From Rhodospirillaceae bacterium CCH5-H10 (GTDB taxonomy: Bacteria; Pseudomonadota; Alphaproteobacteria; Reyranellales; Reyranellaceae): a stretch of 6,489 nucleotides of DNA. The stretch covers positions 1-6,489 of the forward strand of contig LSKJ01000512.1 of the NCBI GenBank assembly GCA_001557035.1. The letters run 5' to 3'. A program made the position numbers and the translations under genes. The notes below the pieces were generated by a model that saw only the letters and a program-made list of their open reading frames with translations, did not search any database and was not told the DNA's origin. Below, one piece after another: positions 1 to 5,708 of this stretch (positions are counted from its first letter, which is position 1; each line of letters begins with the position of its first letter).

Positions 1-100
1 GAGGCGGGGCGACAGCCCGTCACCCGCCTCCGCCGCCCAGGTCGCGTAAAAATGCTTGAGCTACCTGGCGCATCCGGTGGCCGTCGCCGGCAACCGCGGT

Positions 101-129
101 GCCGGTCATGCCTGACCGCATTGACCGGC
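101..129. repeat. Cluster of three TGACCG elements in inverted and direct orientation
   Basis: The hexamer TGACCG occurs at 113-118 and 122-127 in direct orientation and as its complement CGGTCA at 103-108. The first and second copies form a perfect 6-bp stem with a TGCC loop (103-118). The outer pair GCCGGTCA (101-108) and TGACCGGC (122-129) is a perfect 8-bp inverted repeat with 13 bases between arms. Copies lie about one helical turn apart (starts at 103, 113, 122), as regulator half-sites often do. No regulator is identified, and the site is about 270 bases from the nearest start codon, so a regulatory role is inference only. Confidence 0.35.
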
Positions 130-273
130 CTTCCGCTTCAACTCTCGGCACGTTCGGCATCCCTCAACTAGCCGGTCGAGATCAAGTCTCCCGGCCAGCG
201 GATCGGGAGCATGGTGCGGACCGCAAGGCGTACCGGCCTGCCGGCCCTGACACCGTCCATGAGATCGGCACTC

Positions 274-310
274 CTCCTAAAATGGTCCGCTTCCGGACAC
301 TCATTAGGAG
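274..310. repeat. Strong imperfect hairpin upstream of the response regulator
   Basis: CTCCTAA (274-280) is complementary to TTAGGAG (304-310). Inside this, GTCCG (285-289) is complementary to CGGAC (294-298) around a CTTC loop. An alternative pairing joins CTCCT with AGGAG and AATG with CATT, giving about 14 base pairs with small bulges. No T-run follows, so it does not look like a standard intrinsic terminator. It lies about 90 bases before the response-regulator start and could be a leader RNA structure or a dyad operator. The sequence cannot decide between these. Confidence 0.45.
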
Positions 311-325
311 AAGCTTGTGCGACTT

Positions 326-372
326 CTTCCCTGATCCTAGCCTGAAAGGGGGGATCATCGAGCTTTGGGAAG
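326..372. repeat. Longer-range stem in the presumed leader
   Basis: CTTCCC (326-331) is complementary to GGGAAG (367-372), and immediately inside it TGATCC (332-337) is complementary to GGATCA (352-357), with nine unpaired bases on the 3' side. The two six-base arms are contiguous on the left side, which makes chance pairing less likely than for either alone. The structure ends about 15 bases before the GGAGG ribosome binding site, so it would fold within the 5' leader if transcription starts upstream. A regulatory role is inferred, not shown. Confidence 0.3.
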
Positions 373-387
373 GGCGCTTCGCCAGCC

Positions 388-392
388 GGAGG
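388..392 (+). promoter_or_regulatory. Ribosome binding site of the response regulator
   Basis: GGAGG lies seven bases before the ATG at 400. This is a consensus Shine-Dalgarno sequence at ideal spacing. It supports 400 as the true start and indicates that the two-gene operon is translated from here. Confidence 0.75.
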
Positions 393-399
393 CACGACC

Positions 400-783
400 A
401 TGCCGCTTCAAATCCTGCTCGTGGAAGACAATGCCGACTTGCGGCGCGAGGTTGGTGAATTCCTCACGCGCCGTTTGCATGAGGTCACGGCGGTCGGGAC
501 GAGCGCAGAAGCGCGAGCGTTTCTTGCGAGCCCTGCGGCTGAGCGGCTCGATGTCGTGCTCTGCGACGTAAACCTGCAGGATGGCGACGGCATCGACCTG
601 TTCGTCGAACTCGGCCCCCTTCATCCGACCTGCTCGTGGCTCCTGATGTCGGGGAACGCGGACCCCCAACGCCTCGCGACCGCGCGCCAGCGCTCGCCTC
701 AACTCCCCTCCTGCACTCTCGTCGCCAAGCCGGTCTCACTGCGGGAGCTGGCAAACCTCATTTCTTCCCGGGTGTGCCAGTAG
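400..783 (+). CDS. Single-domain CheY-like response regulator
   Basis: This 127-residue protein is a complete stand-alone receiver domain with no output domain. The family accepts a phosphoryl group from a histidine kinase on a conserved aspartate and signals by changing protein contacts in the cytoplasm. Visible residues are the acidic pair E9-D10 in LLVEDNAD, the likely phosphoacceptor D56 in DVVLCDVNLQDGDG, the switch serine S84 in LLMSG, and the K110-P111 pair. The start has a GGAGG site seven bases upstream. The stop is at 781-783 and the hybrid kinase starts one base later, so the two are almost certainly co-transcribed and translationally coupled. It is probably a phosphorelay partner of that kinase, either an intermediate or a phosphate sink. 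The partner and the downstream target are inferred. Family assignment is very secure; the physiological role is unknown. Confidence 0.93.
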   Translation: MPLQILLVEDNADLRREVGEFLTRRLHEVTAVGTSAEARAFLASPAAERLDVVLCDVNLQDGDGIDLFVELGPLHPTCSWLLMSGNADPQRLATARQRSPQLPSCTLVAKPVSLRELANLISSRVCQ

Positions 784-784
784 C

Positions 785-2746
785 ATGGCGCGCGAGCCGG
801 ATTCCTCCGCCTTGCACGACATCGAGCATCTTCGGCTGTTCGTCGAAGGTGTCCGCGACTATGCGGTCATCACGCTCTCCCCCGACGGAAGAGTGATGTC
901 GTGGAATGCCGGCGCGCAGGCCATCAAGGGCTATGAAGCCCAGGAGATCGTCGGTCGGCATTTCTCGATTTTCTACACGCCCGCGGACACAGCCTCCGGC
1001 AAGCCGGGGCGCGCCCTGCAGGAAGCCGTGATCAAGGGTCGTTTCGAGGATACCGGATGGCGGGTGCGCAAGGACGGCAGGAAATTCTCGGCGAACGACG
1101 TCATCACGCCGATCGTCGCGAGCGACGGCCAGCTTCTCGGATTCGGCAAGATCACCCGGGACATCAGCGATCGCGTCGCGGCCGATGTCCGCCTGAGCAC
1201 CAGCGAAGCGCGCCTGCAGACGCTCGTCGACACGGTCCTCGACACGCTGGTCGACGGATTGATCGTCATCGACCGGGCCGGTCGGATCCAGGTCTACAAT
1301 CCTGCCTGCGAGAAGCTTTTCGGCTATCGATCGACCGAGGTCATCGGCAACAACGTGAAGATGCTGACGCCGCCTGACATAGAGCGGGAGCATGACCAGT
1401 ATCTCCGGAACTACCAGCAAACCGGCATCCGCAAGATCATCGGCATATCCCGCGAGGTGGTCGGGCAACGCAAGGACGGCTCCACCTTCCCCATGCACCT
1501 GGCCGTCGGGGAGGCAACGCATCTCGGCGAGCCCATCTACGTCGGCATCATCCGCGACCTCACCGAACGCAACCAGGTAGAATCACAGCTTCGTCAATCG
1601 CAGAAAATGGAAGCCGTCGGCCAGCTCACCGGTGGCCTCGCCCACGACTTCAACAACATCCTCATGCTGATTTCGATCAACGTCGAGGCGCTGCTGGACG
1701 AGGAGATGTCCGCCCGGAACCGCGAACGGCTCGAACAGATCGAAAAATCCGCGGCGCGGGCCGCGGAACTTACGCAACAGCTCCTCGCCTACTCGCGTCG
1801 CCAGCCGCTCAGTCCCCGCCTCACCGATCTCAATGCGCTCGTCGTCACGACGAGCAAGCTCCTGCGCCGGACGCTCGGCGAGAATGTCGAGATCGAGGCG
1901 ATCCTGGCCGACGAACTCTGGACCGTCTATGTCGACCGGACACTGCTCGAGACGTCACTGGTCAATCTCAGCCTCAACGCACGCGACGCGATGCCGGGAG
2001 GTGGCCAGCTCCTGATCGAGACCCGCAACGTCGTGCTGGACCACGACTATGCATCCCAGAACCCCGACGTCACGCCCGGGGCCTATGCCATGCTGGCAGT
2101 GACGGACACCGGCACCGGCATCCCGGCGGAGGCTCTGGAGAAGGTGTTCGAACCGTTCTTCACGACCAAGGCGGTCGGACGGGGCACCGGCCTCGGCCTC
2201 AGCATGGTGTACGGCTTCATCAAGCAGTCCAACGGCCACATCAAGATCTACAGCGAACTGGAGCGCGGCACCTCGATCAGGATGTACCTCCCGCGCGCGG
2301 ACGGTACCGTCGACGCCCAGGCGATCGTCGATGCGCCGCTCATGCCGACAGGAACGGAGCGGCTGCTGATCGTCGAAGACAATGCCGACGTGCGCGCGAG
2401 GATCGGCGAAATACTCCGCGGCCTCGGCTATTCGATCGACGAGGCCACCGACGGCACGGCCGCGTTGGCCCGATGCGAGGCGGCCCGGCACCCCTACGAC
2501 CTGGTCCTGACCGACGTGATCATGCCGGGGCCGGTCAGCGGCAAGGCGCTGGCCGAAACGATCTCCAGCCGCTGGCCCGAAACACCCGTCGTCTTCATGT
2601 CCGGCTACACCGAAGATGCCATCACTCATCAAGGCCGGCTGAACGCGGGCGTGCGACTGCTCGCAAAGCCGTTTCGCCGGCACGAACTGGCACAAATGAT
2701 CCGGGAGGCACTCGACGACGGGCCGGCATCATCGCGGGATTCCTGA
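785..2746 (+). CDS. Hybrid sensor histidine kinase, PAS-PAS-HisKA-HATPase-receiver, FixL-like second PAS
   Basis: This 653-residue kinase has no clear membrane segment, so it is probably cytoplasmic. PAS 1 spans about residues 15-130. PAS 2 (about 148-262) is FixL-like: [10 protein letters not shown], then H203-D-Q-Y206 and IIGISR ending at R223. By motif alignment these match the heme-ligating histidine and distal arginine of FixL. A short coiled-coil linker leads to HisKA with the phosphorylated H287 in GGLAHDFNN. The ATPase domain shows the N box (N398 in LNARDAM), G1 (DTGTGIP, 441-447), F box (FEPFFTTK, 455-462) and G2 (GRGTGLGLS, 465-473). The C-terminal receiver has E531-D532, phosphoacceptor D577, S606 and K628-P629. 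All catalytic motifs are intact, so autophosphorylation and intramolecular transfer are expected. The start follows the response-regulator stop by one base with only a weak ribosome site, which suggests coupled translation. Kinase identity is certain; heme binding is inferred. Confidence 0.95.
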   Translation: MAREPDSSALHDIEHLRLFVEGVRDYAVITLSPDGRVMSWNAGAQAIKGYEAQEIVGRHFSIFYTPADTASGKPGRALQEAVIKGRFEDTGWRVRKDGRKFSANDVITPIVASDGQLLGFGKITRDISDRVAADVRLSTSEARLQTLVDTVLDTLVDGLIVIDRAGRIQVYNPACEKLFGYRSTEVIGNNVKMLTPPDIEREHDQYLRNYQQTGIRKIIGISREVVGQRKDGSTFPMHLAVGEATHLGEPIYVGIIRDLTERNQVESQLRQSQKMEAVGQLTGGLAHDFNNILMLISINVEALLDEEMSARNRERLEQIEKSAARAAELTQQLLAYSRRQPLSPRLTDLNALVVTTSKLLRRTLGENVEIEAILADELWTVYVDRTLLETSLVNLSLNARDAMPGGGQLLIETRNVVLDHDYASQNPDVTPGAYAMLAVTDTGTGIPAEALEKVFEPFFTTKAVGRGTGLGLSMVYGFIKQSNGHIKIYSELERGTSIRMYLPRADGTVDAQAIVDAPLMPTGTERLLIVEDNADVRARIGEILRGLGYSIDEATDGTAALARCEAARHPYDLVLTDVIMPGPVSGKALAETISSRWPETPVVFMSGYTEDAITHQGRLNAGVRLLAKPFRRHELAQMIREALDDGPASSRDS

Positions 2747-2754
2747 AGCCACGC

Positions 2755-2772
2755 ATCCGCGGGCGCGCGGAT
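2755..2772. terminator. Candidate bidirectional terminator hairpin between convergent genes
   Basis: ATCCGCG (2755-2761) and CGCGGAT (2766-2772) form a perfect 7-bp stem with a GGCG loop. It fills most of the 25-base gap between the kinase stop and the stop of the convergent permease gene, and its right arm touches that stop codon. There is no T-tract on either side, so it is not a canonical intrinsic terminator. Its position suggests it helps separate two converging transcripts or stabilises their 3' ends. Confidence 0.4.
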
Positions 2773-3632
2773 CATCGCCCGACGCGTTCGCGGTGCAGGA
2801 TGTAGAGGCCAGCCGTGACGACCACGGCGATGCCGGCGAGAGCAAGGGTGTTGGGGACCTCGCCCCACACCACGTAGCCGATGCCCAGCGCCCAGAGGAT
2901 CGACGAATAGCGGAACGGTGCCATCACCGAGATCTCGCCGCCCGACCGCAGCGCAATCACGAGGAACTGGTATCCCATGGCGAGCAGCAGCGAGGACGAG
3001 ACGAGATAGGCCCAGGCCCGTGCGTCGATCGGCTGCCAGCCTTCGAACAGAGCCCAGATACACCCCACGATCGCGACCGTGATCGCCGTCGAGAAGGAAA
3101 CGACCAGCGTCGGCACCGCGGGCGGCAGATGGCGCGCGACGACGTCGCGGCAGGCGCTGAGGCAGGTGCCGGTGAGCGCCACCCAGGTCCAGCCGTTGAT
3201 GTCGCCGGGCCGCGGCTGGATCACCAGCAGGACACCCACGAAACCCACGCCGACCGCCGTCCAGCGCCGCCAGCGCACATCCTCCTTGAGGATCAGCACG
3301 GCCAGCACCGTGAGGATGAGCGGCATCGAGAGATTGACGGCCGTGGCGATCGCGAAGGGGATCTGGAACAGCGCGATCAGGTAGATGATGGCCGCGGCGG
3401 CTTCCAGTCCGCTGCGCAGCATCACCTGGGGATGCACCGCATAGGAGATCCTGCGCCAGTCGCCGGTCGCCAGCATCGCCAGCGCGCACCACAGCGTGGC
3501 GAAGATACCGCGCATGCCGATCGCCTGCACCGACGGCATGTTCTCGGCCGCTAGCTTGATCAGCGCATCATTGAAGATGAAGACGACGACCGACGCCAGC
3601 ATCGCCACGATGCCGCGGGTATTGTCGATCAT
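2772..3632 (-). CDS. EamA-family (DMT superfamily) permease
   Basis: This 286-residue integral membrane protein has about ten predicted hydrophobic segments (roughly 7-26, 36-56, 70-90, 93-114, 124-140, 148-165, 174-196, 206-227, 236-257 and 262-280). It shows the two-fold EamA repeat layout of drug/metabolite transporters. Typical features include the early RGI..ML segment with ND..K at 21-26, the LKED turn near residue 117 closing the first repeat, and a WGEVPN turn near 256-261 before the last helix in the second. The length is normal for the family. Members export or import amino acids, nucleosides, S-adenosylmethionine or other small metabolites; the substrate cannot be read from this sequence. 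It is the last gene of the minus-strand cluster, 25 bases after the EVE gene, with only a weak AGG-type ribosome site. A secure family call with unknown substrate. Confidence 0.9.
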   Translation of the reverse strand: MIDNTRGIVAMLASVVVFIFNDALIKLAAENMPSVQAIGMRGIFATLWCALAMLATGDWRRISYAVHPQVMLRSGLEAAAAIIYLIALFQIPFAIATAVNLSMPLILTVLAVLILKEDVRWRRWTAVGVGFVGVLLVIQPRPGDINGWTWVALTGTCLSACRDVVARHLPPAVPTLVVSFSTAITVAIVGCIWALFEGWQPIDARAWAYLVSSSLLLAMGYQFLVIALRSGGEISVMAPFRYSSILWALGIGYVVWGEVPNTLALAGIAVVVTAGLYILHRERVGR

Positions 3633-3657
3633 GATCGTGCTGCCTGGCGTAGTCCGA

Positions 3658-4062
3658 CTACTTGGCCATCTTCTCGATGAGCTTCCACTGTTCGGCGGAA
3701 ACCGGCACGACCGAAAGGCGCGACTGGCGCACCAGGCCGAAATCCTTGAGCTTCGGCTCGGCCTTGATCGCCGCCAGCGTCACCGGCGTGGCGACCGGCC
3801 CCAGCGCCTTCACGTCGACGGTGACGGACTTGCCGGCCTCGTCGGTCGGGTCGGGATAGGCCGACTTAACCACCTCGGCGAGGCCGACGATCTCCTTGCC
3901 CTCGTTGGAGTGATAGAAGAAGCAGCGGTCGCCGGGCTTCATCGCCTTGAGGTTGATCGCGGCCTGCGCATTGCGCACGCCGGTCCACGAGGTCTTCTTG
4001 TCGGCGACGAACTGCGTCCACGAGTATGCCGACGGCTCGGACTTGATGAGCCAATAAGCCAT
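3658..4062 (-). CDS. EVE domain-containing protein (PUA-like fold)
   Basis: This 134-residue protein is essentially one EVE domain, the normal size for stand-alone bacterial members. Signature segments are WLIKSEP (residues 4-10), SWTGVRNAQA (25-34), the GDRCFFYHSN strand and turn (44-53), GLAEV (60-64) and RLSVVPV (115-121). EVE belongs to the PUA superfamily. Relatives, including human THYN1, are linked to recognition of modified bases in nucleic acids, but the ligand of this bacterial subgroup is not established. The start is supported by GGGGGA at 4068-4073 on the minus strand, five bases before the ATG. It follows gpsA by 15 bases and precedes the permease by 25, so it is probably co-transcribed with both. 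From memory, an EVE gene near gpsA is a common alphaproteobacterial arrangement. Confidence 0.93.
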   Translation of the reverse strand: MAYWLIKSEPSAYSWTQFVADKKTSWTGVRNAQAAINLKAMKPGDRCFFYHSNEGKEIVGLAEVVKSAYPDPTDEAGKSVTVDVKALGPVATPVTLAAIKAEPKLKDFGLVRQSRLSVVPVSAEQWKLIEKMAK

Positions 4063-4067
4063 GTCAT

Positions 4068-4073
4068 TCCCCC
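4068..4073 (-). promoter_or_regulatory. Ribosome binding site of the EVE-domain gene
   Basis: On the minus strand the sequence GGGGGA lies five bases upstream of the ATG at 4062. It fixes the start of the EVE protein and lies in the 15-base gap after the gpsA stop codon. Confidence 0.6.
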
Positions 4074-4077
4074 AGCT

Positions 4078-5067
4078 TCATTCGCCTTCGCGACGCAGCG
4101 GCCGCGCCAACAGGGCGCGGATCGCCTCGTCGAGGTCCGCGCCACGGTGCAGGATAGCATCGACGGCGGTGCAAATCGGCATCTCGATGCCGAGCTTCGC
4201 CGCGCGTTCGAGAACGGCCGGCGCCGTCGCCGCGCCCTCGACCACCTGCCGCCGCCCTTCCATGTAGCGTGCCAGCGTCGTGCCCTTGCCGAGCGCCGCG
4301 CCCAGCGCGCGGTTGCGCGACAAAGGCCCATGGCAGGTGAGGACGAGATCGCCCAGCCCGCTCAAGCCCGTCAGCGTCTCGAGATTGGCGCCCATGGCCA
4401 GGCCCAGCCGCGCCATCTCTGCGAAGCCGCGGGTGATGAGTGCGGCGGCGGCGTTGTGACCGAGGCCGCGGCCTTCGACGATGCCGGCCGCGATGGCCAG
4501 CACGTTCTTGACCGCGCCGCCCAGCGACACGCCCACGACATCGTCGGTCCAGTAAGGCCGGAACATCCCCGCCGCGAGCGCGGCCGCAAGATCGCGCCCC
4601 CGTGCGGCGTCACCCGTGGCGATGCTGACCGCCGTCGGCAGGCCCTGCACGGCCTCCTCCGCGAAGCTCGGCCCCGACAGCATCGCGACGGCCCGGCCCG
4701 GCAGCACTTCCGCCAGCACCTCGGGCATCAGCAGGCCGGTCGCGGCCTCGATGCCCTTGGCGCAGATCACGACGGGCGCAGTTCCTGGCAGGTCGCGCGC
4801 CAGGGCCCGCACGGCCTGGGCGGGACAGACCAGCAGGATCACGTCGCACGCGGCCAGCTCGCCGAGGGTGGCCGCGGCTTCGATGCCGGCATCGAGCGAC
4901 TGCCCCGGCAGGTAGATCTCGTTGCGTCGCTGATCGGCGATGGCCGCCGACACACTTCGGTCGCGCGACCACAGGGTGACCCTGCGGCCGGCGCGTCGCC
5001 CGAGACAGGCGAGCGCCGTCCCGAAAGCACCGCCGCCGACGATGCCGATATGCGCGAGCCCCGTCAC
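4078..5067 (-). CDS. gpsA: NAD(P)-dependent glycerol-3-phosphate dehydrogenase
   Basis: GpsA reduces dihydroxyacetone phosphate to sn-glycerol 3-phosphate, the backbone precursor for phospholipid synthesis, in the cytoplasm. The 329-residue product matches the family's usual length. The N-terminal Rossmann fold has the dinucleotide motif GGGAFG (11-16). Further landmarks are AKGIE with K104, SGPSFAEE (131-138), the catalytic lysine K187 in GGAVKN, GLGDL with D240, and the TCHGPLSRNR signature (244-253). The frame stays open much further upstream, but that part overlaps the oxygenase gene and has no GpsA homology. I chose GTG at 5067 because it lies six residues before the first Rossmann strand and forms a GTGA overlap with the oxygenase stop. 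No Shine-Dalgarno is visible there, so translation is probably coupled to the upstream gene. Identity is secure; the start is good but not proven. Confidence 0.95.
   Translation of the reverse strand: MTGLAHIGIVGGGAFGTALACLGRRAGRRVTLWSRDRSVSAAIADQRRNEIYLPGQSLDAGIEAAATLGELAACDVILLVCPAQAVRALARDLPGTAPVVICAKGIEAATGLLMPEVLAEVLPGRAVAMLSGPSFAEEAVQGLPTAVSIATGDAARGRDLAAALAAGMFRPYWTDDVVGVSLGGAVKNVLAIAAGIVEGRGLGHNAAAALITRGFAEMARLGLAMGANLETLTGLSGLGDLVLTCHGPLSRNRALGAALGKGTTLARYMEGRRQVVEGAATAPAVLERAAKLGIEMPICTAVDAILHRGADLDEAIRALLARPLRREGE
5064..5067 (-). other. GTGA stop/start overlap coupling the oxygenase and gpsA
   Basis: Read on the minus strand, bases 5067 to 5064 are GTGA: GTG is the proposed gpsA start and TGA the oxygenase stop. 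The twenty bases upstream contain no purine-rich ribosome binding site, so gpsA translation probably depends on ribosomes terminating on the oxygenase message. Confidence 0.6.
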
Positions 5068-5699
5068 AGGCTGAGATTGAAAGCGATGGAGATGCGCTGC
5101 GCGGCGCCTCGATAGGGCCGCACCTGATGCAGCACCCAGGCCGGAAACATCACAAGACGCCCGGCCTTCGGCACGATCGTCTGGTTGGTGCCGACCGACA
5201 GGCCGCCCGGCAGCGCGAAAGCGAGATGCGGTGCGTACATCGCCGGTGCCGGTCCGCGCGGGTCCATGAATTCGAGCTCGCCGCCCAGCGACGGATCGGC
5301 CGAGATGCCGCCATCGTCGACATAATAGACTCCCGACCAGTAGCTGCCGGGATGGGAATGGAACTCGTTGCCGTGGCCGCTGCGGTTGATGTTGGCCCAC
5401 ATGTTGGTCTGCCACGCGATCGAGACGGGATTGCCGGCGCGATCCACGGTGCTGCGGTTGGCGATGTTGCGTGCGATCGCCAGCAGCTTGATGGCGGGCA
5501 CGCCCGCCCACTTGTCGACATCCCAGGTCGACTGCCAGCCGCCCAGTGTGCTGTGCGACTTGCTGGGCTGCTCGGCCTCGCGCTTCAGCAGCGCCGGGAT
5601 CAATGCCGCATTGAGCTGCGCCCCGTCGGGAAGGTCGATGACGAGGATCGGCGTCGGAAAGGCGGCGACGGTGTCGAAGGCGAGCGGCGCGCTGCTCAT
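5064..5699 (-). CDS. Putative 2-oxoglutarate/Fe(II)-dependent oxygenase (TIGR02466-like)
   Basis: This 211-residue protein resembles the TIGR02466 / 2OG-FeII_Oxy_5 group of putative hydroxylases. The double-stranded beta-helix core is recognisable from WANINRSGHGNEFHSHPGSY (101-120) followed by WSGVYYVD (121-128), then GGELEFMDPR (139-148), RLVMFPAWVLHQVRPY (181-196) and RISIAFNL (202-209). H116 (or H114) and H191 are likely iron ligands, and R202 is the likely 2-oxoglutarate-binding arginine; the acidic ligand is less clear. The N-terminal WQSTWD segment is also typical of the group. It has no signal peptide or membrane segment. The gene starts nine bases after the tsaD stop and its TGA overlaps the gpsA GTG, so it belongs to that operon. 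The substrate is unknown; members have been annotated in bacteria and phages without assigned reactions. Ligand assignments are from motif memory. Confidence 0.82.
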   Translation of the reverse strand: MSSAPLAFDTVAAFPTPILVIDLPDGAQLNAALIPALLKREAEQPSKSHSTLGGWQSTWDVDKWAGVPAIKLLAIARNIANRSTVDRAGNPVSIAWQTNMWANINRSGHGNEFHSHPGSYWSGVYYVDDGGISADPSLGGELEFMDPRGPAPAMYAPHLAFALPGGLSVGTNQTIVPKAGRLVMFPAWVLHQVRPYRGAAQRISIAFNLSL

Positions 5700-5708
5700 G
5701 GGATCACT

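Larger units (their letters stand above)
1..399. other. Non-coding leader region upstream of the signalling operon
   Basis: I see no convincing gene here. Short open frames exist on both strands (for example + strand ATG 211 to stop 345, 44 codons; minus strand 401-168), but none has a recognisable family motif, and the 211 start has a purine run only one base away, too close to act as a ribosome binding site. A + strand frame open from base 2 reaches a TAA at 47-49, so the first 49 bases could be the tail of an upstream gene, but this is only a possibility. The region does contain several inverted repeats, listed separately. I could not identify a convincing sigma-70 or EcfG-type promoter, or a FixK-type anaerobox, by eye. 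Confidence 0.5.

Noticed and set aside
233..244. CCGGC/GCCGG inverted repeat in the leader
   Set aside because: The loop would be only two bases, and such GC palindromes are expected by chance at this composition.
211..345. A 44-codon + strand frame in the leader
   Set aside because: The purine run is one base from the ATG, too close for a ribosome site, and I recognise no family. I cannot exclude a small peptide, but nothing supports it.
99..458. A 119-codon + strand frame spanning the leader and the start of the response regulator
   Set aside because: It overlaps the response regulator out of frame, has no ribosome site or recognisable motif, and covers the inverted-repeat leader.
758..1522. 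A 254-codon minus-strand frame opposite the kinase PAS domains
   Set aside because: It lies antisense to intact PAS domains, with no family motif of its own; it reflects codon bias in the kinase gene.
424..2389. A 15-base exact match between the stand-alone receiver (424-438) and the kinase's receiver (2375-2389), suggesting a recent duplication
   Set aside because: The match encodes the conserved EDNAD receiver motif, and similarity falls off sharply on both sides, so shared family constraint explains it.
1955..2695. A 246-codon minus-strand frame opposite the kinase ATPase and receiver domains
   Set aside because: It is the mirror of a conserved coding region and shows no domain of its own.
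3496..5115. A 539-codon open frame on the + strand opposite gpsA, the EVE gene and the permease start
   Set aside because: It is antisense to genes with clear family motifs, its predicted protein is low-complexity and rich in Arg, His and Asp, and it has no recognisable domain. Long antisense frames are expected opposite GC-rich coding sequence.
5068..5511. 5' extension of the gpsA frame to an upstream start at 5511
   Set aside because: The extra ~148 residues overlap the oxygenase gene in another frame and precede the Rossmann fold with no GpsA homology; GTG 5067 gives the family length.
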